From positions 2,204,221-2,268,220 of the forward strand of contig NZ_LMGA01000001.1 in the NCBI RefSeq assembly GCF_001427025.1: 64,000 bases of DNA, in the 5' to 3' direction. The notes under the pieces were generated by a model. The model saw nothing but the letters and a program-made list of their open reading frames with translations, did not search any database and had not been told where the DNA came from. A program made the position numbers and the translations under genes. Below, piece by piece: positions 7,719-16,923 of the stretch; within the stretch, counting starts at the first letter, position 1; each line of letters begins with the position of its first letter. This DNA comes from Mesorhizobium sp. Root554. Lineage in GTDB: Bacteria; Pseudomonadota; Alphaproteobacteria; Rhizobiales; Rhizobiaceae.

Positions 7719-8204
7719 ATGAAGATAGAGTTTTCAGTCAACGGAAAACCCGTCGAAGTCGAGGCTGAGCCCCGGATGACGCTGGCCGATTGCCTGCGCC
7801 ACAAGCTCGGCCTGACCGGCACCCATGTCGGTTGCGAGCATGGCGTCTGCGGCGCCTGCACGATCATTGTCGATGGCGCCGCCGTGCGGTCCTGCCTCAT
7901 GCTCGCGGTCCAGGCTGACGGCGCCGACATCACCACCGTCGAGGGCCTTTCCCACGAGGATCGGCTGACGCCGCTGCAGACGGCATTTCGACGAAACCAT
8001 GGGTTGCAATGCGGTTACTGCACACCGGGCATGCTCACCACGTCTCATGCCCTGCTGACCAATGAACCCGACTGCGATGCCGACCGGGTGCGCGAGGTCC
8101 TGTCCGGCAACATCTGCCGCTGCACCGGCTACGTCTCCATCGTCGAGGCGGTTCTGGAAGCGCGCGCCGCCTACCGGAAGGACGCCGAAGAGGATCGCGC
8201 ATGA
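7719..8204 (+). CDS. xanthine dehydrogenase family protein, 2Fe-2S subunit
   Basis: A 161-residue small subunit with two 2Fe-2S clusters. The plant-ferredoxin-like N-terminal cluster uses Cys39, Cys44, Cys47 and Cys59 (VGCEHGVCGACTIIVDG). The helical C-terminal cluster uses Cys98, Cys101, Cys133 and Cys135 (CGYCTPGM and ICRCTGY). It carries electrons from the molybdenum site to FAD. The ATG at 7719 is the conserved start (MKIEFSVNGK); the frame upstream is non-coding read-through. Its TGA overlaps the ATG of the large subunit (ATGA at 8201-8204). Confidence 0.95.
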   Translation: MKIEFSVNGKPVEVEAEPRMTLADCLRHKLGLTGTHVGCEHGVCGACTIIVDGAAVRSCLMLAVQADGADITTVEGLSHEDRLTPLQTAFRRNHGLQCGYCTPGMLTTSHALLTNEPDCDADRVREVLSGNICRCTGYVSIVEAVLEARAAYRKDAEEDRA

Positions 8205-10504
8205 CCGTCGCCAACGCACTGGTCGGCTCTCCGATCGAGCGGGTCGAGGACCTGCGTTTCCTGCGCGGGCGCGGCCAATATGTCGGCGACCTCAACTTTG
8301 ACGACACGCTCCACGCCGCCGTCTTCCGCAGCCCGGTCGCGCACGGAAAGCTGATCTCGGTGGACAAGTCCGCCGCGCTCGCCATCCCCGGCGTGCATGC
8401 GGTGTTCACCGCCGCAGACCTTGGCGATGTCATTCCCTACATTCCCATGCGCCTGCATCCGCTGCCCGAACTCGAACCATTCTGGCAACCGGTGGTGGCA
8501 TATGACAAGGTCCGCTATGTCGGCGAGCCCATCGCGCTCGTCGTCGCCGATAGTGCCGCCATCGCCGAAGACGGTGTCGATGCGATCGAAGTCGAGATCG
8601 AGCCTCTGCCGGCGGTGATGACGAAACCACAGGCGGAAAGCGGCGAAACGCTGCTCTTCGACAAGAAGGGCACCAACGAGGTGCTCGGATACAGGGGCTA
8701 TCGCGGCGACGTCTCAATCTTCGACACCGCCCCTTACACCCGCAAGGAGCGTTTCACCGTCCAGCGCCATACCGCCGTGCCGATGGAGCCGCGCGGGCTG
8801 CTGGCCGAATGGGATGCCGAGCGCCAGCATTTGACCATGTGGGGGGCGGCCAAGGTGCCGTTCTTCAACCGGCGCATTCTCTCCAGGCTGATCGGCCTTG
8901 CCGAAGACCAGATCCTGCTGGTGGAAAACGACGTCGGCGGCGGCTTCGGGCCGCGCGGCGAGTTCTATCCCGAGGATTTCCTCCTGCCCTTCGCCGCCCG
9001 CCACCTCAACAAGAGGATCAAGTGGATCGAGGACCGGCGCGAAAACCTCATGGCCATGAACCATGCGCGCGAATGCGATTGCGAGGTCGAGATCGCGTGC
9101 GACCTAAAGGGCAGAATTCTCGGCTTGCGCGGCCGTGGCGTGGTCGATATCGGCGCCTACATGCGCACCAACGGCGCCGTCGGCGCCCGCAACATCGCGC
9201 AGTTCATCTCCGGTCCGTACCGGGTGCCGAACATGAACTACGAAGTCGGCATGATCGTCACCAACAAGACGCCGGTCGGCACCTATCGCGGGCCGGGGCG
9301 CTTCGAAGCCGATTTCTTCCGCGAGCGGATGCTCGACATGATCGCCGAGGATCTCGGCATCGACCGCGTGGAAATCCGCCGCCGCAATCTCGTCACCCAT
9401 GCCGAGATGCCCTATCGCATGGCCAGCATCACGCCCTTCGACGCCGACGACGAACTGGACAGCGGCGATTATTCGGAAACGCTGGACCGCTGCCTTGCCG
9501 AAATCGGCTGGGACGAGAAAGCCGCGCTGAACGGCAAGGAAATCGACGGCCGCTACCATGGCCTCGGCATCGCCTGTTTCGTCGAGGCCGGCGGCGCCGG
9601 TCCCAAGGAATTCGCCCGCGTCACGCTGGAGAAGACCGGCGACTACACCGTCTATGTCGGCTCGGCCGCTGTCGGCCAGGGCATCGAGACGGTTTTCGCC
9701 CAGATCGCCGGCGACGCGCTGGAAGTACCGATGAGCCGGATCACCGGCGTCCACCACGGATCGACCCGCAACGTCAGCGACGGCTTCGGCGCCTATCATT
9801 CGCGCTCCACCGTCATGGGCGGTTCGGCCATCCTGGATGCGGTAGCGAAGCTGAAGGACATGATTCGCGCCGAGGCAGGCAGGCGGCTGAATTGCAGCGC
9901 CGACGCCGTCGAGATCGTCGAGGGAACCACCGCCATCGGCCCGGGCGGCCGCTCGATTGCGCTGGCCGAACTGGCCGCTGAAACCGATCTCTCCGTCGAG
10001 GGCAGTTTCATCAACAAGCGGTTGTCCTGGGCCTATGGCGCGCACGCCACCCACGTCGCGGTGGATGCCGAGACCGGCCATGTCGAGGTGCTGGACTATA
10101 TCGCCGTCGAGGACGTCGGCCGCATCATCAACCCGTTGACGATGACCGGCCAGATCGTCGGCTCGATCATGCAGGGGCTGGGCGGCACCTTTCTTGAACA
10201 TTTCAAGTATGATGAGAACGGCCAGTTGCTGACCGGCTCGCTGGCCGACTACATGCTGCCCACGGCAAGCGACTTCCCCAAGGTCCGCGGCATCCCCATG
10301 GGCAATCACCCCTCGCCGATGAACCCGGTCGGCGCCAAGGGCGGCGGCGAAGGTGGTATCTTCTCGGTCGCCGGCGTCATCGGCAACGCCGTCGCGGCGG
10401 CGCTGAAATCGTTCAATGTGCAGCCGCGCGATCTTCCGTTGTCACCGCCGCAGATATGGGAACTGCTGCAGGCGGCGCGCCAATCGCCTTCATCGCCCCA
10501 ATGA
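8201..10504 (+). CDS. xanthine dehydrogenase family protein, molybdopterin-binding subunit
   Basis: A 767-residue large subunit holding the molybdenum-cytosine-dinucleotide site. Conserved segments include GRGQYVGDL at the N-terminus, VGEPIALVVA, ENDVGGGFGPRGEFYPED, the active-site loop TYRGPGR at residues 361-367, and VGAKGGGEGG near the C-terminus. The loop differs from the form I CO-dehydrogenase signature AYRCSFR and resembles the form II type AYRGAGR, so CO is an unlikely substrate. The physiological substrate is probably an N-heterocycle or aldehyde. It is the third gene of the operon and is followed after 37 bases by the BtpA-family gene. No maturation gene of the XdhC/CoxF type is in the window. 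Confidence 0.93.
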   Translation: MTVANALVGSPIERVEDLRFLRGRGQYVGDLNFDDTLHAAVFRSPVAHGKLISVDKSAALAIPGVHAVFTAADLGDVIPYIPMRLHPLPELEPFWQPVVAYDKVRYVGEPIALVVADSAAIAEDGVDAIEVEIEPLPAVMTKPQAESGETLLFDKKGTNEVLGYRGYRGDVSIFDTAPYTRKERFTVQRHTAVPMEPRGLLAEWDAERQHLTMWGAAKVPFFNRRILSRLIGLAEDQILLVENDVGGGFGPRGEFYPEDFLLPFAARHLNKRIKWIEDRRENLMAMNHARECDCEVEIACDLKGRILGLRGRGVVDIGAYMRTNGAVGARNIAQFISGPYRVPNMNYEVGMIVTNKTPVGTYRGPGRFEADFFRERMLDMIAEDLGIDRVEIRRRNLVTHAEMPYRMASITPFDADDELDSGDYSETLDRCLAEIGWDEKAALNGKEIDGRYHGLGIACFVEAGGAGPKEFARVTLEKTGDYTVYVGSAAVGQGIETVFAQIAGDALEVPMSRITGVHHGSTRNVSDGFGAYHSRSTVMGGSAILDAVAKLKDMIRAEAGRRLNCSADAVEIVEGTTAIGPGGRSIALAELAAETDLSVEGSFINKRLSWAYGAHATHVAVDAETGHVEVLDYIAVEDVGRIINPLTMTGQIVGSIMQGLGGTFLEHFKYDENGQLLTGSLADYMLPTASDFPKVRGIPMGNHPSPMNPVGAKGGGEGGIFSVAGVIGNAVAAALKSFNVQPRDLPLSPPQIWELLQAARQSPSSPQ

Positions 10505-10541
10505 GATAGCGTCTCCCGAAGAGAGCCCAAGGAACCCCGCC

Positions 10542-11339
10542 ATGCAGGAAAATCTTCCCGGTTTCGCCAACAAGCAGCCGATCATCGGCGTCCTGCATCT
10601 GCGCCCGCTGCCCGGCTCGCCCAATTACGACGGCAACACGCAACTGATCAAGGAACAGGCGCTGGCCGACGCCGACACGCTGGTAAAGGGCGGCGTCGAT
10701 GCCGTGATGATCGAGAATTTCGGCGATACCCCCTACTTCCCGGATCGCGTGCCGCGCGAAACCATCGCCTGGATGAGCCGCATTGGCGGCCTGGTGCGCG
10801 ATAGCATCGACCTGCCGATGGGCGTGTGCGTCCTGCGCAACGACGCCCGCGCCGGCCTCGCCATCGCGCACAGCATCGAGGCGCAATTCATCCGCGTCTG
10901 CGTGCTCGGTTCGCCGCGCGTCACCGACCACGGCGTCATCGAGGGCGCCGCCTCGAAGCTGATCCGCGACCGCGCCCGCATGGGCGCCAAGGTCAAGATT
11001 TTCGCCGATGTCGACATCAAGCATTCCTACCCACTGTCGTCGGTCTACTCGATCAAGGCCGACGCCATGGACCTGGTGGCGCGCTCGCATGCCGACGCGC
11101 TGATCGTCACCGGCCCGGCAACAGGCGTGGCGATCGCCGATTCCGACCTCGCCGAACTGACCGGCGCGACCAGCGCTCCGGTCTTCGTCGGCAGCGGCAT
11201 CACGGAAAAGAACATCAAGACGCTGGCCGAGGTCGCCGGCGGCTTCATCGTCGGCACGTCGTTGAAGGAACCGAAGCAGGCCGGCGGCCGCGTCAGCCTG
11301 GAAAAGGTCCGCGCCATCGTTGGTCAGTTGCGCGGCTGA
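10542..11339 (+). CDS. BtpA/SgcQ family protein
   Basis: A 265-residue TIM-barrel-like protein of the BtpA/SgcQ family, recognisable from IIGVLHLRPLPGSPNY at the N-terminus, GVDAVMIENFGDTPY, RVCVLGSPRVTDHG, KIFADVDIKHSYPL and the barrel-end phosphate-type loop VFVGSGITEKNI. BtpA was named for an effect on photosystem I, and SgcQ lies in a sugar cluster; the catalytic role of the family is not established. Here it directly follows a three-subunit molybdenum hydroxylase, with AAGGAA before the ATG and probably co-transcribed. A role in processing the hydroxylase substrate or product is an inference. Confidence 0.88.
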   Translation: MQENLPGFANKQPIIGVLHLRPLPGSPNYDGNTQLIKEQALADADTLVKGGVDAVMIENFGDTPYFPDRVPRETIAWMSRIGGLVRDSIDLPMGVCVLRNDARAGLAIAHSIEAQFIRVCVLGSPRVTDHGVIEGAASKLIRDRARMGAKVKIFADVDIKHSYPLSSVYSIKADAMDLVARSHADALIVTGPATGVAIADSDLAELTGATSAPVFVGSGITEKNIKTLAEVAGGFIVGTSLKEPKQAGGRVSLEKVRAIVGQLRG

Positions 11340-11373
11340 ATCCGCAGGCTTGCTGTGAAATTGCCTGCCTGAA

Positions 11374-12000
11374 TCAGGCGGGCTTGCGCGCCATGATCTT
11401 GTTGAGCGTCAGAATCCGTTCCTTCGCCTGACCACGGTCGATTGTCGCCTGATCGCGGTCGATCTTGCGTTTCCGCTCCCAGAACAGCTCCGCCCAGCCT
11501 TCGTAAAGTGTCTTCAACTCGCCTTCATGGAAAATCCCGACGAGGAAATCCTTGAGGTCTTCCGGCGGCGGCTCGGAGTCTGTCAGCACCGCGACCAGGT
11601 TGAAACCGCCAGGCTTCGTGAAATCCTGCATGTTGCGCAGGATCGGAGCCCATTCCTCGCGCTTGACGAGCATGAGGATGCCATGGGCGAGCACCGCATC
11701 GAACTGCTGGTCGAACACATAATCCCTTATGTCCATTTCCAGCGCGGTGACCTGCAGCCGGCGCACCTCCGCCCGATGCTGGACCTTGCGGATGCCCTTG
11801 GCCGAAATGTCGACCATCACCACATCGTGACCATGTTCGGCGAGGTAAATGCCGTGCCGGCCATCGGCGCATCCGAGGTCGAGGATCTTCGAACCTGGAG
11901 CGAGGTGCTGGTTTAGAATCTCGACTTCCGCCGTCACCTTGCCGAATGTGCTCGTTTCCAGATTTTCGAAGCTGGTTTCCCACCAGGGCTGAGCATTCAT
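11374..12000 (-). CDS. class I SAM-dependent methyltransferase
   Basis: A 208-residue methyltransferase. Motif I reads KILDLGCADGRHGIYLAEHG (about residues 37-56), followed by the acidic strand VVMVDIS and the motif IV region FDAVLAHGILMLV. The substrate cannot be inferred. It resembles tellurite-resistance/TehB-type methyltransferases in size and motif layout, without decisive features. It converges with the BtpA gene and is 164 bases downstream of pyrF, so it may have its own promoter. Confidence 0.8.
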   Translation of the reverse strand: MNAQPWWETSFENLETSTFGKVTAEVEILNQHLAPGSKILDLGCADGRHGIYLAEHGHDVVMVDISAKGIRKVQHRAEVRRLQVTALEMDIRDYVFDQQFDAVLAHGILMLVKREEWAPILRNMQDFTKPGGFNLVAVLTDSEPPPEDLKDFLVGIFHEGELKTLYEGWAELFWERKRKIDRDQATIDRGQAKERILTLNKIMARKPA

Positions 12001-12164
12001 TCCGATACCCCCGTACGGCGCTTGCGTGAGTCAGGTCGCAGGCATTTTTTATTTAAGTGAACTTGAATGAATAGAGCAACTACGGTCCGACGCGTCCAGT
12101 GCGTCAGGACGTAGCAGTATTCGACTTTAGTGCAGTCCTCAAATCGTTTTAGTGAAGCCGCTGA

Positions 12165-13100
12165 TCAGAGGTTTTCAGCCACCGCGCCGATATGCCGGCC
12201 AAGCTGATCGTCGAAGGCCGCCTTCCAGGCGTCGAAGGAACCGTCGGCTCCCGCCTGTGGGAACAGGGTGGCGCGGGAGGAACTGATGAGACCGCCTTCA
12301 AGCTTGCGCGGTCCGGGCACCAGCGCGCCGGTGATCCGGGCGATGTCGCCCTGCTGGTAGCCGTAGCCCGGCAACAGGAAGAGCGCCCGCGGCAGCAGCG
12401 AGCGGATATGCATGGCTTCTTCGGGATAGGTGGCACCGACCACGACGCCGAACGACGACCAGCCCGTCTCGCCGATGGCCTCCTCGGTCAGCGGCCGCAG
12501 CGCATCGGCGATGGTGCCATAGACGGTGCGGTTTCCAACCTGCAGATCCTGGAACGCGCCGGCGCCGGGATTGCTGGTGCGCAGAACCACGAACACGCCC
12601 TTGCCGTGCTTTTTGCCGAGTTCGAGATATGGCTCGATCGTGTCGATGCCCATATAGGGATTCACCGTCAGCGCATCGACGGGATTGGGGCTGTCCGGCG
12701 CCAGATACGCCTCCGCATAGGCATCCGCGGTGGCGGCGATGTCGCCGCGCTTGGCGTCGAGCAGGACCGGCGTTCCCCGCTCATGCGCGTAGGCGACCAT
12801 ACGTTCCAGCAGTGCGATGCCGGCGGAACCGAGCCGCTCATACATGGCGCTCTGCGGCTTGTAGGAAACCACCTTGTCGGCGGTACGGTCGATGACCGCC
12901 ATGAGGAATTCCTCGATGCCCTCGATCGTCTCGGTCGAGCCGGGCTTCATGTCGCCGCGCCGGAAAGCGGCCGGGATCATGGCCAGATGCGGGTCGAGCC
13001 CGAGGCAGAAGCAGTGATCGAGTTTTCTGGCTCTTTCGATGATAACGTCGCCGTAGTGGAAGCCGGTGGTCTGTACAATGTTCGAGGGAACAATGTTCAT
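12165..13100 (-). CDS. pyrF: orotidine 5'-phosphate decarboxylase (type 2)
   Basis: A 311-residue OMP decarboxylase of the long (type 2) subfamily, converting OMP to UMP in pyrimidine synthesis. The signature LDAKRGDI is at residues 114-121. Asp35 in GLDPHLA and Lys81 in SYKPQSAMYE lie at the expected substrate contacts. Type 2 enzymes are longer than the roughly 230-residue type 1 form usual in alphaproteobacteria. Whether this is the only pyrF of the genome cannot be told from the window. It is monocistronic as far as visible. Confidence 0.9.
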   Translation of the reverse strand: MNIVPSNIVQTTGFHYGDVIIERARKLDHCFCLGLDPHLAMIPAAFRRGDMKPGSTETIEGIEEFLMAVIDRTADKVVSYKPQSAMYERLGSAGIALLERMVAYAHERGTPVLLDAKRGDIAATADAYAEAYLAPDSPNPVDALTVNPYMGIDTIEPYLELGKKHGKGVFVVLRTSNPGAGAFQDLQVGNRTVYGTIADALRPLTEEAIGETGWSSFGVVVGATYPEEAMHIRSLLPRALFLLPGYGYQQGDIARITGALVPGPRKLEGGLISSSRATLFPQAGADGSFDAWKAAFDDQLGRHIGAVAENL

Positions 13101-13319
13101 GATCTTTCGTCTCTCCGTGCTGCTACCGCCGCGAACCGTCAGGGCGTGCGCTTCGTCAATCGATGCTCCAGGGCAGATGGCAATTTTTCACGATTTACAG
13201 TCCTTGCCGATATACCAGACTCAAGGACTTCGCTGTTGGCGAACCGCCTAAGCGTTTTTGGCAGGACAGTCAACCTTTCCGTGCGGCAGGGTTGTGAGCT
13301 TGCATGACAAGGTGGTCTG

Positions 13320-14165
13320 TTATCCCATCCGCAATGCGACGAGGCCGGCGACGATGGAGAGCGCGGCAGCCCCGCGCCAGCCGGTCATCTTTTCACCCAG
13401 TGCAAAAACGGAAATCAGCATCGCAAACAGGATCGACGTCTCGCGCAGCGACGCTACCGATGCGATCGGCGCCCTGGTCATCGCCCACATCACGATCCAG
13501 TAGGCCGCGCCACCGAGCGCGCCGGTGAGCAGGCCGGCCTTCCAGTCACGCGCCATCGCCGGCAACGAGGCCCGACCGCGCAGGATCAGGCAAAGCCCCA
13601 ACGACCACAGCCCGTCGCAGAAGAACAGCCACACCGCGTAGCTCGACGCCGTCTCGGCGGCGCGCGCGCCGCTGCCGTCCGACAGCGTGTAGCTGGCAAT
13701 CAAGACGGATGTCGCCAGCGCGAAGCCCACCGCGTGCCGATTGAGTTTTTCAAGCCGCGCCCCGCCGCGCAACGACAGCGCCAGCGTTCCCAGCGAAAGC
13801 AGCAGTATGCCGAGAATGGCCAGCGGCGCCGGTACTTCCGATACGACGAATATGCCACCCAGAGCCGCCAGCAGCGGCGCCGTGCCGCGCGCCAGCGGAT
13901 AGGTCTGCGACATGTCGCCGGCCTTGTAGGCGGCGATCAGGCACAATTTATAGCCCATGTGGAAAATCACGGACGCCAGGATCCATGGCCAGACCTCGGC
14001 TTTCGGAAACGCTACGAAAGGCGCCACCAGCAAGGCCATGATGCCCATGCCGACGGTCATCAGCGTCACCGAGAGGAACCGGTCGAGATGAACTTTGACC
14101 AAGGCGTTCCACGTCGCATGCATGGCGGCAGCCAGAAGCACGGCGAGGAAAACGGATGGCGTCAT
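13320..14165 (-). CDS. EamA/DMT-family transporter
   Basis: A 281-residue integral membrane protein with about ten hydrophobic segments in two EamA repeats (N-terminal half to about residue 135; C-terminal half with YAVWLFFCDGLWSLGLCLIL and ETSILFAMLISVFALGEKM). The motif AMHATWNALVK and the GEKMTGWRGAAAL end are typical of drug/metabolite exporters. The substrate is unknown. The ATG at 14165 is chosen because upstream residues are not membrane-like. It is divergent from the methyltransferase gene at 14361. Confidence 0.88.
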   Translation of the reverse strand: MTPSVFLAVLLAAAMHATWNALVKVHLDRFLSVTLMTVGMGIMALLVAPFVAFPKAEVWPWILASVIFHMGYKLCLIAAYKAGDMSQTYPLARGTAPLLAALGGIFVVSEVPAPLAILGILLLSLGTLALSLRGGARLEKLNRHAVGFALATSVLIASYTLSDGSGARAAETASSYAVWLFFCDGLWSLGLCLILRGRASLPAMARDWKAGLLTGALGGAAYWIVMWAMTRAPIASVASLRETSILFAMLISVFALGEKMTGWRGAAALSIVAGLVALRMG

Positions 14166-14360
14166 GGTCGGCTCGAACCCGCCCCGGCGGCGGACGCGGC
14201 AGGGAGCGCTTTTTAATCGGCTTAGTTTCTGATCAAGCGGGTACCTGTTTATGGTTGCGCCCGCAATGCCCAGAAGACACCGATGCTTTTGGGCCAGAAA
14301 CATTCCGGAAAGCGGTGGAAACCCGGCGCCGGCGCCGCTTCACTGGGGTAGACTGGCGCG

Positions 14361-15017
14361 ATGACTTTACGTACACCGTCCGCCGCATCCGATCCACGCC
14401 GATTCATCGAGCTCAACCTGCCGCTGCGGCCGGTGCCCGGGCTTGAATCCATCCGGCTTCATACCGCGCATCCCGGCAGCGGCCTGCGGCGGCTGCTTGG
14501 CGTGGACAGTGGCGCTCCGCCTTACTGGGCCTATCCGTGGGCGGGCGGCAGCGTGCTGGCCCGCTTCTTCCTCGACCGTCCGCAAACGGTTTCCGGACGG
14601 CGTGTGCTCGATCTCGGCGCCGGCGGCGGCATTGTCGGCATCGCCGCGCTCAAGGCCGGCGCGGCGAGCGTCCTGGCGGCCGAGACGGACGCGCTGGGGT
14701 TAACGGCATTGCAGCTCAATGCGGCCGCCAACGGCGTCTCGATCGAGACGGTCGCAACCGACCTGCTCGACGCTTCGCCGCCGGCGGTCGATCTCGTCGC
14801 CGTCGGCGATCTGTTCTACGAAAAGCGCCTCGCCCGGCGCGTCACCGCGTTCCTCGACCGCGGCGCCGGCGCCGGCATCGAGGTGTTCGTCGGCGACCCC
14901 GGCCGGGCCCATCTGCCCCGGGAACGGCTTCTATGGCTGGCCGATTATTCAGTCCTGGATTTCGGCGAAGCGGCGGCCTCGAGCGCGAGCAGCGTCTATG
15001 CCTTCACGCGCACCTAG
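14361..15017 (+). CDS. SAM-dependent methyltransferase, protein-lysine (METTL20-like) type
   Basis: A 218-residue methyltransferase. Motif I is VLDLGAGGGIVGIAALKAGA; the catalytic region reads VDLVAVGDLFYEKRLARRV, close to the D-x-x-Y/F-E pattern of electron-transfer-flavoprotein lysine methyltransferases. The N-terminal PPYWAYPWAGGSVLARFF fits that family too. The exact protein substrate is an inference. It is convergent with the ABC ATPase gene, ending 27 bases from it. Confidence 0.82.
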   Translation: MTLRTPSAASDPRRFIELNLPLRPVPGLESIRLHTAHPGSGLRRLLGVDSGAPPYWAYPWAGGSVLARFFLDRPQTVSGRRVLDLGAGGGIVGIAALKAGAASVLAAETDALGLTALQLNAAANGVSIETVATDLLDASPPAVDLVAVGDLFYEKRLARRVTAFLDRGAGAGIEVFVGDPGRAHLPRERLLWLADYSVLDFGEAAASSASSVYAFTRT

Positions 15018-15044
15018 CCGGCTCGCAGTCTTTTCATCGATCCG

Positions 15045-16115
15045 TCAGTGCAGTACCAGCACGTCATTGGAGGCAAAGCTGATCGTCGTCTTCTCGCCGG
15101 CTTGCGGCGGCGGCGAGGACGGATTGTTGAACGTATCCAGCGAGACGCGGCTGCCGCCGACGCCGACCCGCACCCGGATGACCGAGCCCAGAAACTGAAC
15201 GTCGTGGATCTCGCCGGTCAGGCTGGCGTCGTGGCCGGGGCGCGGCCCCAGCGTGATCGCCTCCGGACGCAGCGCCAGCGATATCGTTTCGCCGGACTTC
15301 GAGCCGTTGAGCTTGCCCTTGAGGCCGATCTCCTGCGCATCGACTCGCACCTTGCCGGTCGCCGCATCGCTGACGGTGCCTTCCAACACATTGAGCGTGC
15401 CGACGAAATTGGCGACGAACTTGGTCGCCGGGCGATTGTAGATCTCGAACGGCGTGCCGACCTGTTCGGCCTTCCCGCCATACATCACCGCGATGCGGTC
15501 GGAGATCGACAGCGCCTCTTCCTGGTCGTGCGTGACGAAGATGGTGGTGATGCCGAGTTCCCGCTGGATCATGCGGATTTCGTCGCGCAGCGACACGCGC
15601 ACCTTGGCGTCGAGCGCCGACAGCGGCTCGTCGAGGAGCAGAAGCTTCGGCTTCGGCGCAAGCGCCCGCGCCAAAGCCACGCGCTGCTGCTGGCCGCCGG
15701 AAAGCTGGTACGGATAGCGATCGCCAAACTGGGCCAGCGGCAGCTTGATGAGTTCCAGCATCTCGGCCACGCGCTTGTCCGCATCGGCCCGGGCCATGCC
15801 GGCGATCTTCAACCCGAAGCCGACATTCTGCGCGACAGTCAGGTTCGGAAACAGCGCATAGGCCTGGAACACCATGCCGACATTGCGCTGGTTCGGCTTC
15901 AGCCGGGTGATGTCCTTGCCGGCGACGACGATCTTGCCTTCCGTCGGGTCCTCAAAGCCTGCCACCATGCGCAGCACCGTCGTCTTGCCGCAGCCGGACG
16001 GGCCGAGGAAGGAGACGAACTCGCCGCGCTCTATATCGAGATTGAAATCATCGACCACGGTGACAGCGCCAAAGGACTTCCGGACATTCTGGATGGAGAG
16101 AAACGTGTCTGACAT
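15045..16115 (-). CDS. ABC importer ATP-binding protein (polyamine/iron class)
   Basis: A 356-residue ATPase of the PotA/FbpC class. Walker A GPSGCGKTT is at residues 38-46, followed by the Q-loop VFQAYALFPN, signature LSGGQQQR, Walker B LLLLDEPLSALD and the His-switch VTHDQEEAL. A C-terminal TOBE-like domain follows. It powers uptake through the two permeases encoded just upstream. The ATG at 16115 is chosen by family N-terminus. The gene is fourth in the operon after the binding protein and the two permeases, 16 bases past the second permease gene. Confidence 0.93.
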   Translation of the reverse strand: MSDTFLSIQNVRKSFGAVTVVDDFNLDIERGEFVSFLGPSGCGKTTVLRMVAGFEDPTEGKIVVAGKDITRLKPNQRNVGMVFQAYALFPNLTVAQNVGFGLKIAGMARADADKRVAEMLELIKLPLAQFGDRYPYQLSGGQQQRVALARALAPKPKLLLLDEPLSALDAKVRVSLRDEIRMIQRELGITTIFVTHDQEEALSISDRIAVMYGGKAEQVGTPFEIYNRPATKFVANFVGTLNVLEGTVSDAATGKVRVDAQEIGLKGKLNGSKSGETISLALRPEAITLGPRPGHDASLTGEIHDVQFLGSVIRVRVGVGGSRVSLDTFNNPSSPPPQAGEKTTISFASNDVLVLH

Positions 16116-16131
16116 GAGCTGCGCTCTCTTC

Positions 16132-16923
16132 TCAATTGGGGCGGTTCGAGGATTTCGGCGCGAAGCGCGACAGGACCTGGATGACGGACATGCAGCCCCA
16201 GGTGATGACGAAGGCGATGATGGCGAGCGCCGCCGGTTCATAGGCGCGGTTTGCGCCTATGTTCTGCAGATACGGACCGAAGGCCGGCCGGTTCAGCAGG
16301 CTCGCCATGGTGAATTCGCCAAGGACGATGGCGAAGGTGAGGAATGCGCCCGACAGCACCGCGATCAGCACATTGGGCAGGATCACCTTGCCGATGATCG
16401 TCGTCCAGCCGGCGCCAAGGATCTGCGCCGCTTCCGTCAGCGTTTTGACGTCTATGGTCCGCAGGCCGGTATCGACAGCGCGGTACATATAGGGCAGCGC
16501 CAGCGTCGCATAGCCGATCACCAGCAGCGCGTTGGTGCCCGTGTTGCTGGCCAGGAACGGCAGCGGCGAGTTCGAGCCGTACATGCGGATATAGCCGAAG
16601 ACGATGACGATGGCGGGAATGACCAGCGGTAAGAGCGTAATAAATTCCACGATCGGCCGCAGATGCGGCAGGCGAAGCCTGATCCAGTAAGCGGTTGGAA
16701 CGACGATGAGGACGCCGAGGATGATGGTGAAGACCGCCGCGACGACCGAATAGCCGAACGTCGCCTGGAAACGCGGATCGCCAAGCACGATGGCATAGGC
16801 GTCGAACGAATAGGCGCCGCGCCGCATCCGCATCGAGAACTCGACGGTGGCGATCAGCGGGATGAAGAAATAGGCGGCGCCGAGGATGAACGTGACCCAG
16901 GCCCAAAAGCGTCCCGTTTTCAT
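16132..16923 (-). CDS. ABC importer permease, second subunit (PotC-like)
   Basis: A 263-residue inner-membrane permease with about six membrane segments. The EAA loop, which contacts the ATPase, reads EAAQILGAGWTTIIGKVILP (residues 186-205). The start at 16923 overlaps the stop of the first permease (ATGA at 16920-16923). It matches the shorter subunit of spermidine/putrescine-type importers. Substrate choice is set by the binding protein, not by this subunit. Confidence 0.92.
   Translation of the reverse strand: MKTGRFWAWVTFILGAAYFFIPLIATVEFSMRMRRGAYSFDAYAIVLGDPRFQATFGYSVVAAVFTIILGVLIVVPTAYWIRLRLPHLRPIVEFITLLPLVIPAIVIVFGYIRMYGSNSPLPFLASNTGTNALLVIGYATLALPYMYRAVDTGLRTIDVKTLTEAAQILGAGWTTIIGKVILPNVLIAVLSGAFLTFAIVLGEFTMASLLNRPAFGPYLQNIGANRAYEPAALAIIAFVITWGCMSVIQVLSRFAPKSSNRPN

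Noticed and set aside
6818..7936. A 372-codon minus-strand frame
   Set aside because: It is antisense to the FAD-binding and 2Fe-2S subunit genes, whose motifs are unmistakable; the antisense product has no recognisable domain.
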